Positions 24,071 through 33,777 are shown, counted from the first letter of the stretch. The stretch: 64,000 nucleotides of DNA from M3007 sp046316495 (GCA_046316495.1 JBKDAM010000160.1:1-64000), one strand, 5' to 3'. Made by a program: numbers and translations. Notes: a model not told the origin generated them from the letters alone.

Positions 24071-26065
24071 CTGATCGTTTTTTTTGGAAAACTGCACCTG
24101 CTTTTTTTGCACCTGCCCATTGGGCTTCTGATGCCTACTTGCCTGCTCGCACTATGGTCTCATTGGAAGAGGGAGCAGGAATGGGTCCCCATTCTTCAGT
24201 TGGCGGTCACCACCACCAGCTTGCTAGCCCTGTTCACTGCTTTTAGTGGTTGGTGGCTAGCTGCTGCTGGCACTTACCCATCTGATACCCTTTTTTGGCA
24301 CCGTTGGCTGGGAATCGCGACCGCTCTTGCCTCTATAGTTGCCTATTTGCTTCGTACAACGCGCTGGCTATTTGTCAGTATCTACGCCACCACGCTGCTA
24401 TTGCTGCTAGCCGGTCATTATGGTGGAAGCCTCACCCACGGAGATGATTTTTTTGCTCTTCAATCCCCCCCCGAAACCGCCCCTGTCCAAGCGGAGGGAA
24501 CCGCTTTTGAATCCCTGATTTATCCTATTCTCCAAAAAAAATGCATCAGTTGCCACCAACCTTCCAAACGGAAAGGTGATTTGCTCTTGGATAGTTATGA
24601 AAATTTGCTCTTAGGAGGAAGCCATGGCCCCGTATTAGTTCCAAATAACCCCGATAGTAGTATTCTCTATCAACGTCTGCGGCTTCCAGGACACGATGAA
24701 TACCATATGCCGCCAAAAGGGAAAGCCCAACTAAGCCCACAAGAAATAGAATGGGTACGGCGTTGGATTGAGCTCGGAGCAACTACACAGCTACCTGCCA
24801 GTGCTCTGCTCAATCAACTATCTAACAACCCCTTTCCAAATGTGAACGTAGCGCCTGCCGACCCAGCCGATATCCAAGAGCTCAAAAATAATCGAATCGC
24901 CATTCTTTCTCTCGGTGAACAACAACCTTGGTTAGCGGTCTCTCTGACCGGCAGAAAAGACCTCCAACCCGAGGTCCTACAGCTGTTACGCCCGATAGCT
25001 GACCAAATTACACACTTAGATTTAGCCCACACGAACTGCTCGGATGAACTATTGAGCAGTTTAAAAATGCTGAAGCACCTTAGCAGGCTCCACCTATCCA
25101 ATACCATGGTGACGTCAAAAGGTATCGCTGAACTAGTCGGGCTTTCGCACCTTCGGTACCTTAACCTCCACCAAACAAAAGTGGATGATTCGTTCTTGGA
25201 CCAGGTTGAATTGCTAAAGCGCTTGAAAGAACTCTATGTCTGGGGAACCCTTATCCAGCCCGCAAAAATTGCATCCATAAAAACCCAATTCCCGGACCTT
25301 CAAATTACCTACGACCCAGGATCCAATTCCCAATCGACCCCATTGACCCTGGTATCCCCTAGCATCTTCTACTCAAAAACCATTTTTGACGACACCTTGC
25401 AGGTGAAGCTTGAATTTCCGTTCAAAGGCGTAGCGCTTCATTACACCTTGGACCAAACTGATCCTACCTCCTCTAGCCCCCAATACAATGGTTCACCCCT
25501 TGTGCTCGATCAGTCTGCCACCGTACGGGTGATTGCAGCTAAGCCAGGTTGGGAAAACAGCCCGGTTGCAGAAGCTACCTTTGCCAAACGTAAACACAAA
25601 CCCATAGCGGCAACGCTATCTCCTAAACCCTCTGAAAAATACCCAGGGAAAGGAGGAGAATCCTTGATTGATAACCTCCTAGGCTTGGATGCAACAGATC
25701 CCGCATTCCTCGGTTTTGAAGGAAGCCATGCAAGTGCAGTCCTCGATTTCGGAAAAAAAATAAACCTCACCCGGGCAGGTATTCACTACCTCGAGAATAA
25801 CGGTTCCTGGATATTTGCCCCTTCTGGACTAGAACTGTGGGCTTCTACGGATAAAAAATCCTGGATACCGGTCGGAAAATCGACCTTCCCTGTCAATACA
25901 TCCATGCAAAATTCAAAAACGGGCGTCCGAAGCCTGGCCCTCAGCACCCCGATCGAAACCCAATATCTAAAAATGCATATCTCCAGCCCGCTACAAAACC
26001 CTGCTTGGCACCCCGGCAAAGGACAAAAATGCTGGATCTTTATTGACGAAGTCTTGATCGAGTAA
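24062..26065 (+). CDS. Membrane cytochrome with LRR, chitobiase-type and F5/8C-like domains
   Basis: A 667-residue protein divergent from the DUF1549/DUF1553 gene. Four transmembrane helices (about 8-30, 44-64, 80-98, 103-120; DUF2231-like) precede a c-type heme site CISCHQ (C161, C164, H165) in a Planctomycete-type cytochrome domain ending PPKGKAQLSPQEIEWVRRWI. A short leucine-rich region follows (about 275-400, e.g. LRYLNLHQTKVDDSFLDQV). Then comes a chitobiase/Fn3-like segment (LHYTLDQTDPTSSSPQYNG) and a C-terminal discoidin-like domain (about 520-667). This suggests a carbohydrate-sensing or -binding electron-transfer protein. The combination of parts is read directly; the function is inferred. 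The 267 nt that follow are AT-rich and hold no recognisable feature. Confidence 0.88.
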   Translation: MDQLIVFFGKLHLLFLHLPIGLLMPTCLLALWSHWKREQEWVPILQLAVTTTSLLALFTAFSGWWLAAAGTYPSDTLFWHRWLGIATALASIVAYLLRTTRWLFVSIYATTLLLLLAGHYGGSLTHGDDFFALQSPPETAPVQAEGTAFESLIYPILQKKCISCHQPSKRKGDLLLDSYENLLLGGSHGPVLVPNNPDSSILYQRLRLPGHDEYHMPPKGKAQLSPQEIEWVRRWIELGATTQLPASALLNQLSNNPFPNVNVAPADPADIQELKNNRIAILSLGEQQPWLAVSLTGRKDLQPEVLQLLRPIADQITHLDLAHTNCSDELLSSLKMLKHLSRLHLSNTMVTSKGIAELVGLSHLRYLNLHQTKVDDSFLDQVELLKRLKELYVWGTLIQPAKIASIKTQFPDLQITYDPGSNSQSTPLTLVSPSIFYSKTIFDDTLQVKLEFPFKGVALHYTLDQTDPTSSSPQYNGSPLVLDQSATVRVIAAKPGWENSPVAEATFAKRKHKPIAATLSPKPSEKYPGKGGESLIDNLLGLDATDPAFLGFEGSHASAVLDFGKKINLTRAGIHYLENNGSWIFAPSGLELWASTDKKSWIPVGKSTFPVNTSMQNSKTGVRSLALSTPIETQYLKMHISSPLQNPAWHPGKGQKCWIFIDEVLIE

Positions 26066-26332
26066 AATCCCTCAGGATTCAGAGAATACCCCATCGATAT
26101 CTACTCAAGTATCAATCGTTTAATTCCTGCCTCCAGTCGAACAAATGCCCGCGTTCGACGAGCATTTTGGTTGGGTTCACCCTTTCCCTTCAATTTTGCA
26201 TCATAAAATTAAATTCTTAAAAAAAAGAAACAAGGCATTGTTTTTGCTGTTTATGAAATAAAATTATTATTCAACCAAATAATATTCTATTTCCCCTCTG
26301 CGCCAACTGCCCACACCACCACTTTTTTTTCC

Positions 26333-27349
26333 ATGCGAACCGCTGTTTCTAGATTTATTATTGCCGTAAGTTTACTGGTAGCAATACCCAGTATCCAGGC
26401 CTCCGCACAAACGACCAAAAGTATTTTTTCATTCCTCAGTAAAAAGGACTCCTCCTTGATTACGCTGGAATTGGATCTGCCCGCTTTAGTAGAAGGGAAA
26501 AAAACCAATACTTATTTCCCCGCCAAAATCCGTCTGGAGAACGGGCAAGAATTGCCACTTCAAGTTCGACCAAGAGGTAAATTCCGCCGGCGCATCAGCG
26601 AAATCCCACCCCTTAAATTCAAATTTTCCAAAAAAAACCTCCAAGCACTACAATTAGACACCCTAAATGAGGTTCGACTTGTACTGCCTCAATCCTTCGA
26701 TATTGAAGGAGAATCGAGATTACAAAAAGAGTACCTTGCCTACCGAATGTATGAAAAAGTGAGTCCTTACCACCTTAAAGCACGTCTGATCCGTCTTCGC
26801 CTTTATGACCAAACAACCCAAACCAGCCAACCGACGGTATGGGCTATGCTGCTCGAACATGAAGAAGAATTGATGGCGCGACTAGGGGGAGGATTGATTC
26901 AACAATTTGGTCTGTCGAACGAAGACCTTGATCCATATTACGCTGCTCTAAACGCTTCCTTCCAATTTATGATTGGCAACACCGATTGGAGCATTCCAGA
27001 CCAGCGGAACATACTCTTGTACAAAGAGCCCTCCAGTGACAAAATCATTCCCATTCCCTACGATTTTGATTTTTCTGGCTTGGTGGACGCCCCTTATGCA
27101 AGCCCTACGAAAGAGTCTGGTTTAAATTCGGTCCGAGACCGGGCACTGATGGCAGAAGGATTAAGTAAACGCGCCATCCAACAAGCTATGAAAGTACTCA
27201 ACGAACAAGAGGCGTATTTTATAGAAAGCTGCAAACGAGCACACCTAGAACCCAAGCACAGCAGACAGGTTCAGCAGTATTTAGCGTCTTTTTTCACAGC
27301 GATTAAACAGTACCACGAGCTGCCGGAGCGGATCAAGTCAACCCGTTAA
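26333..27349 (+). CDS. Secreted CotH-like (kinase-fold) protein, divergent
   Basis: A 338-residue exported protein (signal peptide 1-25, cleaved after SAQ). The body holds a beta-rich N-terminal part (FPAKIRLENGQELPLQVRPRGKFRR) and a C-terminal part with MIGNTDWSIPDQRNILLYK and IPIPYDFDFSGLVDAPYA. The latter resembles the N-x-x-L and metal-binding DFD motifs of CotH-type secreted protein kinases. It lacks the usual CotH N-terminal framework, so it is a distant member or a related uncharacterised family. It is convergent with the carotenoid desaturase gene, with interlocked stop codons (27346-27349). Confidence 0.7.
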   Translation: MRTAVSRFIIAVSLLVAIPSIQASAQTTKSIFSFLSKKDSSLITLELDLPALVEGKKTNTYFPAKIRLENGQELPLQVRPRGKFRRRISEIPPLKFKFSKKNLQALQLDTLNEVRLVLPQSFDIEGESRLQKEYLAYRMYEKVSPYHLKARLIRLRLYDQTTQTSQPTVWAMLLEHEEELMARLGGGLIQQFGLSNEDLDPYYAALNASFQFMIGNTDWSIPDQRNILLYKEPSSDKIIPIPYDFDFSGLVDAPYASPTKESGLNSVRDRALMAEGLSKRAIQQAMKVLNEQEAYFIESCKRAHLEPKHSRQVQQYLASFFTAIKQYHELPERIKSTR

Positions 27350-28803
27350 ATTAGCTCACTGGTAATTTTGGCAGAAAGAAGGCACAAGGGGATTCCGCCT
27401 CCTGGATGAACACTTCCCCCCACAAAATGGAGCCCCTCAATGCGGTTCGAAAAATTTGGATGCCGTAAAAAAGCGGCCATCATGGTGTTCGAGCTGTATC
27501 CGTAAAGTGCGCCCAAATGGGAGGAAGTACGGCGCTCTATTTCTCTTGGCTCAAGGATGTCTTCACAAACCAATAAGGACTCCAGGTCAACCCCTAGATT
27601 TCGACTGAGCTTTTGAAGGGTGTTTTTCCGAATTTCCGGAATAACCTGACTCCAATCTTGCCCTTGATGGCAAGGCGCATTCACCAAAATAAACCAGTTT
27701 TCACCTCCGCCTTCCGGAACATCTGTTGGTGTCAGTTTAGAGGTAATATTGACATAAATGGTTGGGTCATCCACCACCTGACCCGCTTCTAGCGCTTCAA
27801 ATTCGGACCGATAATCCTCGGTAAAAAAAATATTGTGCAACCCAAGCTCAGGAAATTCCCGTTTAACTCCCCAATAAAAAATCAGTGCAGAAGTACTCTT
27901 TGGCTGATTTAATATGTGTTCCGGGTGTTTTTCCTCCGGAAGTAGCCGCTTGTACGTGTAATACACATCCATGTTGCTCACCACTTTATCCAGTAGGTGA
28001 AGCGAATCCCCATCGGTACGAAGGCCTTTTACACGACCTCCCTCTGTGATAATTTCAGTAACTGGGGTAGAGAATTGGTACTTAACTCCTTGCCGAAGCG
28101 AGAGCTCATATAGACTAGTTGTGATAGAGTGCATGCCCCCCTCTGGATAAAACACTCCAATATTATGCTCAAAATGGGGAATAATGGTCAACATACCCGA
28201 AGCTTTATATGGATTAGAGCCATTATAGGTCGCATACCTGTTAAATAGTTGAACCATTTTTTCGTTGGAAAATGCCTTCTGGTGTGCCTGGTGCATAGTT
28301 TGGAACAGCTCAAATCGGGGTAAACGAAGCATGGCTTTCGCTACCGATTTGCTTAACCAAGTATCTGCGCGGTGCAAAGACTTTTCAAGAAATATTTTTC
28401 CAGCCAAAGCATATTTCTCAGCACTTCGCATCAAAAACCGACGCACCTGCTCGGCGGGCACCCCTAATACCTGTTGCGCTTCTTCCGCAAACTGGTTTGG
28501 ATCGGCAGGCACCCGCAGTCGGGTGCCATCTTCCCAAAAATAATGACAGGCTGTATCCACCTGAACATATCGAAAATGGTCTTCTGCACGCTCCCCACAT
28601 AAAGTAAATAGCTCCTCTACATACTGCGGCATCGTAAAAAGAGAAGGTCCCGCATCAAAACGATAACCCTCTAACGTAAATACGCTCAACTTTCCCCCAG
28701 GATAAGGATTGGCCTCAAACACCGTCACGTCATGACCTGCAGCCGCCAGGCGAATCGAAGTTGCAATGCCAGCAATGCCGGCCCCAATTATGCCAATTTT
28801 CAT
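27346..28803 (-). CDS. Carotenoid desaturase (CrtD/CrtI type FAD oxidoreductase)
   Basis: A 485-residue FAD-dependent oxidoreductase of the phytoene-desaturase family, acting on carotenoid precursors at the membrane. The dinucleotide-binding site is at the N-terminus (KIGIIGAGIAGIATSIRLAA), followed by GGKLSVFTLEGYRFDAGPSL, and the C-terminal FAD motif is in LHFVGGSVHPGGGIPL. Several features (SSTS-type ALIFYWGVKREFPELGLHN and the YPGGKL start) are closer to Bacteroidota CrtD, the 1-hydroxycarotenoid 3,4-desaturase, than to CrtI. No other crt gene is in the window. Its stop overlaps that of the convergent CotH-like gene. Confidence 0.9.
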   Translation of the reverse strand: MKIGIIGAGIAGIATSIRLAAAGHDVTVFEANPYPGGKLSVFTLEGYRFDAGPSLFTMPQYVEELFTLCGERAEDHFRYVQVDTACHYFWEDGTRLRVPADPNQFAEEAQQVLGVPAEQVRRFLMRSAEKYALAGKIFLEKSLHRADTWLSKSVAKAMLRLPRFELFQTMHQAHQKAFSNEKMVQLFNRYATYNGSNPYKASGMLTIIPHFEHNIGVFYPEGGMHSITTSLYELSLRQGVKYQFSTPVTEIITEGGRVKGLRTDGDSLHLLDKVVSNMDVYYTYKRLLPEEKHPEHILNQPKSTSALIFYWGVKREFPELGLHNIFFTEDYRSEFEALEAGQVVDDPTIYVNITSKLTPTDVPEGGGENWFILVNAPCHQGQDWSQVIPEIRKNTLQKLSRNLGVDLESLLVCEDILEPREIERRTSSHLGALYGYSSNTMMAAFLRHPNFSNRIEGLHFVGGSVHPGGGIPLCLLSAKITSELI

Positions 28804-29080
28804 AGTATTAATCTCAAAAGAATGAAACCGGTTTCAAAGCAAATTGTTCTAAATCAAATCCTCAATAGTAGAAAGGACAAATGAATTGGGCTAAAGTAAG
28901 CGCAGAACACATCGCTTTACCTTCTAAGCAACAAACGATTCCAAAGCCCCCCTGGCAAATAGGAGTTCGACGATACCTCCTTGCTCAACGGGACTCATCA
29001 AGCCCATTTCTTATTCAAAAAAGGTTAAAATATGGCAAAAAAACGACTATTATGCCATTCTATGAAGCTCTATCCACTTG

Positions 29081-29088
29081 TACCTTTG
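29081..29088 (+). promoter_or_regulatory. -7 element of hemB, ending 5 nt before the ATG
   Basis: TACCTTTG, a full match to TAnnTTTG, ends at 29088 and the start codon begins at 29094. If used, transcription would begin at or next to the ATG, giving a leaderless mRNA. No clear -33 TTTG is seen. Confidence 0.55.
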
Positions 29089-29093
29089 TTGCC

Positions 29094-30086
29094 ATGAACG
29101 CATTGTCAATTCCACGTCGCCCTCGTCGCAACCGGCGTAGCCCCGCTTTAAGAGCGCTGGCCACTGAAACTCATCTTCACCCAAGTCAACTTGTTTTCCC
29201 TTTGTTCTTGGTAGACGGGAGCGGGATCAAACAAGAAATTCACTCACTACCAGGTATTTATCGCTTTTCCTCCGAGTATTTGCTTGAAGAGGTGGAAGAA
29301 TGCATCCAGTTAGGCATTCAAAACTTTATTTTATTTCCGGCAGTAGCTGACCATCTGAAAGATACAACTGCAACTTACAGTTACCAAACGGATAATTTTT
29401 ATCTAAAAGTAGCCCGGTCCATCAAGGAGCGATTCCCAGAATGCACCCTGATCAGCGATGTCGCTATGGATCCCTATTCCAGTGATGGACACGATGGATT
29501 GGTTCAGAACGGGAAAATAGTCAACGATGAAACGCTGCCCATCTTGGCAAAAATGGCCATCGCGCAAGCACAAGCTGGATTCGATATGTTGGGACCATCT
29601 GATATGATGGATGGCCGAGTCGGCTATATCCGGCATGCCTTGGATGAGGCAGGGTACACCGAAACAGGGATCCTTTCCTACACTGCCAAATATGCCAGTG
29701 CCTTTTATGGCCCTTTCCGGGATGCCTTAGATTCTGCCCCTAAAAGTGGAGATAAGAAAACCTATCAAATGAACCCGGCTAACCGAAGGGAAGCCTTGAT
29801 AGAAGCCGAATTGGATATCCAGGAAGGAGCCGACATGCTGATGGTTAAACCAGCTTTACATTACTTAGACATCATTTCCGACTTGAAGGCGGCTTCCGCC
29901 CTTCCAATAGCAGCCTACCATGTATCCGGAGAATGTGCCATGTTGACAGCTGCTTGCCGGAATGGATGGCTTGACTATGAAAAAGCGATGCCCGAAGCAC
30001 TGCTGAGTATCCGGAGAGCTGGGGCGGATGTGATCTTAACCTATTTTGCGAAAGATTTTGCAAGCAGATTCCCCCAGGGAATCTAA
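29094..30086 (+). CDS. hemB: Porphobilinogen synthase (delta-aminolevulinate dehydratase)
   Basis: A 330-residue enzyme that condenses two 5-aminolevulinate molecules to porphobilinogen in heme synthesis. The start at 29094 (MNALSIPRRPRRNRRSPALR) gives the family length; the frame is open to 28881, but that extension is not HemB-like and contains the promoter element. Schiff-base lysines are K199 (SYTAKYASAFYGPFRD) and K252 (MLMVKPALHYLDI). The metal region reads DVAMDPYSSDGHDG, with Asp/Ala in place of the zinc-binding cysteines, which identifies the magnesium-dependent type. It ends in a 4-nt overlap with the convergent DUF58 gene. Confidence 0.97.
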   Translation: MNALSIPRRPRRNRRSPALRALATETHLHPSQLVFPLFLVDGSGIKQEIHSLPGIYRFSSEYLLEEVEECIQLGIQNFILFPAVADHLKDTTATYSYQTDNFYLKVARSIKERFPECTLISDVAMDPYSSDGHDGLVQNGKIVNDETLPILAKMAIAQAQAGFDMLGPSDMMDGRVGYIRHALDEAGYTETGILSYTAKYASAFYGPFRDALDSAPKSGDKKTYQMNPANRREALIEAELDIQEGADMLMVKPALHYLDIISDLKAASALPIAAYHVSGECAMLTAACRNGWLDYEKAMPEALLSIRRAGADVILTYFAKDFASRFPQGI

Positions 30087-30970
30087 CCGTGCTGGATGCG
30101 ACTCTGCAACCGCTGCTGGAAAAAACGAAGCAAAACCGGAGCATAGGGTTCGTGGGTGCCTAGGCTCAAAAAATCGGCTCCTGCTTTCTGAAAAAGCGCT
30201 TTTACCTGCTGAAGGTGCTCATCAAACGTCATTCGATACTTTTTTCGGATGGCAGCACTGGACGTGTCTACCCAATATTGCTGCTGTGTCTCTGCATCGG
30301 TGACCCTAAGTACTCCTATGTCAGGCAACTGCCTTTCCAGCGCGTCCCAACAATGTATCCCAATCAAATCATGCCGACGAGCCATAATCTTGAGTGCATC
30401 TGCATACCCCTTGTCTAAAAAATCGGACAGCACGAAACACACGCTGCGTTTTTTCACTATATTATTGACAAAACGGAGGGCCTTAGCAACATCCGTTCCT
30501 TTCCCTTTAGGCTGGGTAGTTAATATCTCCCGAATAATGCGCAGAATATGCTGCTTCCCTTTTTTAGGAGGAATGAAACACTCAATTTGATCCGAAAACA
30601 AAACAACCCCGACCTTGTCATTGTTGGAGATAGCTGAAAAAGCCAACACTGCGCACAATTCTGAAAGGTACTCTTCCTTAAACTGGGTGTGACTTCCAAA
30701 AACAGCAGAAGCGCTTACATCTACCAACAACATCAGGGTGTTCTCCCGTTCTTCCTCCATCACCTTCACGTAGGTTTCACCGGTTCGAGCCGTCACGTTC
30801 CAATCGATGCTCCGAACATCATCCCCAGGGGTGTACAGTCGGACTTCACTAAAAGACATTCCTTTTCCCCGAAATGCACTGTTGTAGCCCCCGGTGAACA
30901 GGTGACTACTTAATCCGCGCGTTTTAATTTCAATCTTGCGGACCTTCTTGATTAATTCTGAACTATCCAA
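30083..30970 (-). CDS. DUF58 domain protein with vWA-like fold
   Basis: A 295-residue cytoplasmic or membrane-peripheral protein. The DUF58 motif is in FRGKGMSFSEVRLYTPGDD and DVRSIDWNVTAR, and a vWA-like metal site in LMLLVDVSASAVFGS. Such proteins usually accompany a MoxR AAA+ ATPase and BatA-type proteins in Bacteroidota. No MoxR gene is present beside it; the next gene upstream is a protease 138 nt away. It has its own -7 element. The stop codon overlaps the convergent hemB stop. Confidence 0.92.
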   Translation of the reverse strand: MDSSELIKKVRKIEIKTRGLSSHLFTGGYNSAFRGKGMSFSEVRLYTPGDDVRSIDWNVTARTGETYVKVMEEERENTLMLLVDVSASAVFGSHTQFKEEYLSELCAVLAFSAISNNDKVGVVLFSDQIECFIPPKKGKQHILRIIREILTTQPKGKGTDVAKALRFVNNIVKKRSVCFVLSDFLDKGYADALKIMARRHDLIGIHCWDALERQLPDIGVLRVTDAETQQQYWVDTSSAAIRKKYRMTFDEHLQQVKALFQKAGADFLSLGTHEPYAPVLLRFFQQRLQSRIQHG

Positions 30971-31000
30971 GGCCTCTCTTTTTGATGGTTAGTATCGTTA

Positions 31001-31008
31001 CAAAGGTA
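31001..31008 (-). promoter_or_regulatory. -7 element of the DUF58 gene
   Basis: TACCTTTG on the minus strand matches TAnnTTTG and ends 30 nt before the start codon at 30970. Confidence 0.5.
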
Positions 31009-31108
31009 TGTAATAAACCATCCAACAGATCTGTTTATTATTTCAGCGACCCAAATAACCTAAAAAATCCGCAGATCTGGCAAAGGGATTTTTCATAGAA
31101 TGCACCAT

Positions 31109-32767
31109 TTATTTCCCCCAATAAAAAGACCCTCCACTAGAAATGGCTACTCGATAAATACCGTGTGGCAAGGTAGCCAATCCCGGAATCTCGATAACCT
31201 GCACTTGATCACCGCTGACCCAGGCATAGCTTTGTAAACAGATCCTACCCAACCAATCTTTGATCAAGACACTTCCAGATTGAAGCGGGTATTGGGACTC
31301 TGTCAGTATCACCAGCTGATCTTGGTCATTTTGATAACCATACCAACGATCTTTTCCAACTACATGGATTCCTTTGAGCTGGAGCCATGCTTTTGCCAAA
31401 TTTGGAGTGCCATAACCAGAATGCAAACCTGGTTCATGGTAGTGGTCGGCGGTTTCAAAAAGAGCATTTAACAAGTGAGAAGCAGGCACTTCTGGGAAAG
31501 CACTCCAAAGGGAAGCGATGCCTCCAGCGAGGATTGGGGAAGCGATCGAGGTGCCCGCTGAGACCGTGAGTTCCTCCCCCACCGTTCCGGCTGTTACTAC
31601 ATTCATACCTGGCGCCGTAAGGTCTGGCTTAACTCGTCCATCTGCAGTAGGACCCCATGAGCTAAACGGTGCCATTTCCCCCGATTGACTGTCGGTGGCA
31701 CCGACAGCAACAATCCCAGGAACATCTGCAGGAACTCCAAGGTATCTCCAGGGTTCCTCCCCTGAGTTACCGGCACTGTTGCAAATAATCATCCCTTTTC
31801 GGGCAGCGATGGATGCACCTCGGGACGCGATGGTGGTTTTACCATCTAATTCTTCATAACGATGGTTTAATAAAGTATCGTTGAAGGTAGTGTACCCCAA
31901 GGAAGCATTAATCAGATCCACTCCAATACTATCGGCCCATTCAGCGCCCAAGATCCAGTTGACCTCCTCGATAGGAAATTCCCCACCGGTATCCTCGGTT
32001 TTAATCAGGAAATAGGTAGCATCTGGGGCGGTCCCTACAAAATACCCGGGCGAATTGGAAGCCATCACCGATAAAACTGCCGTTCCATGATGCGCACTCT
32101 CAAAAACGGCCTGATCCCGCTCCACTAAATCGGGCCCGGGCCAGAGGCGCTGTTGCAGAGCAACACTATCAAAAAAAGGCATGGTATCCACGTTCGTAAA
32201 TCCACCATCCATGACTGCGATCCAAATACCCCTTCCGCGAGCTCCCACCGCCTGCAAGAATGGCACCTGCAACGCTGCACCGTTGATTAGCCCGTAGCCC
32301 ATCGGCCCAAACTGGGCTTCAGCTGAGCGGTTTTCGGGAAAGACAGTCCGCACTTTTGCAGGTCGGTTAGGTGGGTTTTTAATTCGAATGTGCCGCCCCA
32401 GGTAATGCACTTGATGTACATAAGGCAGCTCCAAGGCGCTCTTGATGACCACAGAATCGGCAATAACAGCCGCTGCATTCATCCAGCGAGACGACCCATG
32501 AATATCCAGTCCTAGTCGCCGAAGCCCTTCCAAATAAGCAGGGGCCACCGGAAGATCTTCCGCTAAAACCGGCACACCCTGTTTTGCGCGCCGTTCAAGT
32601 GAGCGGGCAGATAGAAACTCTTGTGGTCGACTCAATGAATAGGGGGTTTCTGTTTTATCCTTGAATTCAATCCACCATTTCCCGAGCCAGGGAGTTTGGG
32701 CAGAAACAGCAGTGGCGGAGAAACAAATCACCGCCACTGCTCTGTATATCTTAAAAAATAACCGCAC
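31109..32767 (-). CDS. Secreted S8 (subtilisin-like) serine protease, T9SS-type C-terminus
   Basis: A 552-residue exported protease. Signal peptide 1-23, propeptide to about 165, catalytic domain about 175-465 and a beta-rich C-terminal region resembling a T9SS sorting domain (LKSG-type start VGKDRWYGYQND, end GGSFYWGK). The triad is complete: D187 in IWIAVMDGGF, H227 in AHHGTAVLSVMA and S407 in SAGTSIASPI, with the oxyanion Asn in LINASLG. It follows terC by 13 nt on the same strand and may be read from the same transcript, although no functional link is apparent. It contrasts with the first S8 gene of the window, whose Asp is replaced. Confidence 0.93.
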   Translation of the reverse strand: MRLFFKIYRAVAVICFSATAVSAQTPWLGKWWIEFKDKTETPYSLSRPQEFLSARSLERRAKQGVPVLAEDLPVAPAYLEGLRRLGLDIHGSSRWMNAAAVIADSVVIKSALELPYVHQVHYLGRHIRIKNPPNRPAKVRTVFPENRSAEAQFGPMGYGLINGAALQVPFLQAVGARGRGIWIAVMDGGFTNVDTMPFFDSVALQQRLWPGPDLVERDQAVFESAHHGTAVLSVMASNSPGYFVGTAPDATYFLIKTEDTGGEFPIEEVNWILGAEWADSIGVDLINASLGYTTFNDTLLNHRYEELDGKTTIASRGASIAARKGMIICNSAGNSGEEPWRYLGVPADVPGIVAVGATDSQSGEMAPFSSWGPTADGRVKPDLTAPGMNVVTAGTVGEELTVSAGTSIASPILAGGIASLWSAFPEVPASHLLNALFETADHYHEPGLHSGYGTPNLAKAWLQLKGIHVVGKDRWYGYQNDQDQLVILTESQYPLQSGSVLIKDWLGRICLQSYAWVSGDQVQVIEIPGLATLPHGIYRVAISSGGSFYWGK

Positions 32768-32780
32768 TTTTTAGAACAAC

Positions 32781-33614
32781 TTATTGATCAAGGATATCCT
32801 CACCCAATACCCCTTGTTTTTTGGCTGTTTCACCATATCCATGCAACTGAACAGGCTTGCGCTTCTTCGACATTCCGATATTTAAAAATTCAACGAACAA
32901 GGAGAAGAAAATAGCAAAGTAAAGGTACCCCTTGGGCACGGAACCCTCAATGAAGTGTCCTAAATGGGCCGCCTCAGCAATCAAGGAGAAACCAATCAAA
33001 ATTAAGAATGCCAAACCCAACATTTGAACCGTTGGATGGTCGTTCACAAATTTACTTACGGGACCCGAGAAGATCATCATTACCAAAACAGAAACCACTA
33101 CTGCGGCAATCATAATCATCAAGTTATCGGCAATGCCCACAGCCGTCAAAATGGAGTCAAACGAAAAGACCAGATTGATCAAGGTAATCTGAATAATGGC
33201 ATTGCTAAGCGCATCTCTCCCAGAACCCACTTTTGGATTCGTATCCTCTTCTACCCCTTCCAATTTATGGTGGATTTCTTTAGTAGCCTTGTACAACAAG
33301 AAGATACCCCCTAGCAAAAGAATGATTCCCTGACCAGTCAGACCACCATGAATACCCGGAAGATCAATGTTGATCAACGGTTCCTTCATGCTGATGATCC
33401 AAGAGATACCAAAGAGTAATACAATACGAAGGACCATGGCCAATACCAAACCAATGTTGCGGGCCTTTGGCTGGTCTTCCGCTGGCAGCTTGGAAGAAAT
33501 GATGGATAGAAAAATAATGTTGTCGACTCCCAATACAATTTCAAGGAAGGTGAGGGTTAGTAGACTAACCCAGGTATCAGCCGACGCCAGATCGGGCATT
33601 GAATAAAGTAACAT
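32781..33614 (-). CDS. TerC-family integral membrane protein
   Basis: A 277-residue polytopic membrane protein with about seven transmembrane segments. The family motifs FLEIVLGVDNIIFLSIIS and NLVFSFDSILTAVGIA carry the membrane-embedded acidic residues. TerC proteins are implicated in metal-ion (particularly manganese) export and in tellurite resistance; here no ter operon is present, so a housekeeping ion role is likelier. The start may be at 33614 or at the ATG at 33599 (MPDLASAD). The S8 protease gene follows 13 nt downstream. Confidence 0.93.
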   Translation of the reverse strand: MLLYSMPDLASADTWVSLLTLTFLEIVLGVDNIIFLSIISSKLPAEDQPKARNIGLVLAMVLRIVLLFGISWIISMKEPLINIDLPGIHGGLTGQGIILLLGGIFLLYKATKEIHHKLEGVEEDTNPKVGSGRDALSNAIIQITLINLVFSFDSILTAVGIADNLMIMIAAVVVSVLVMMIFSGPVSKFVNDHPTVQMLGLAFLILIGFSLIAEAAHLGHFIEGSVPKGYLYFAIFFSLFVEFLNIGMSKKRKPVQLHGYGETAKKQGVLGEDILDQ

Positions 33615-33777
33615 AGCAGGTTAAATGTTTATAAACCAGCAGCAAATGCTGTTTTGAAGGTGCATAGGTACGGACTTTTTCGCTTTTCCAAGATAGGACC
33701 TCCGATCTACGCCTTGAAAAAAACGATGTACGAAGAAAATTATTCGGCGGAAGTGCCGTGTAATTTCTCGTCGGTAT

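Noticed and set aside
28881..29093. N-terminal extension of hemB
   Set aside because: The extension is not HemB-like and contains the promoter element at 29081; the ATG at 29094 gives the normal length.
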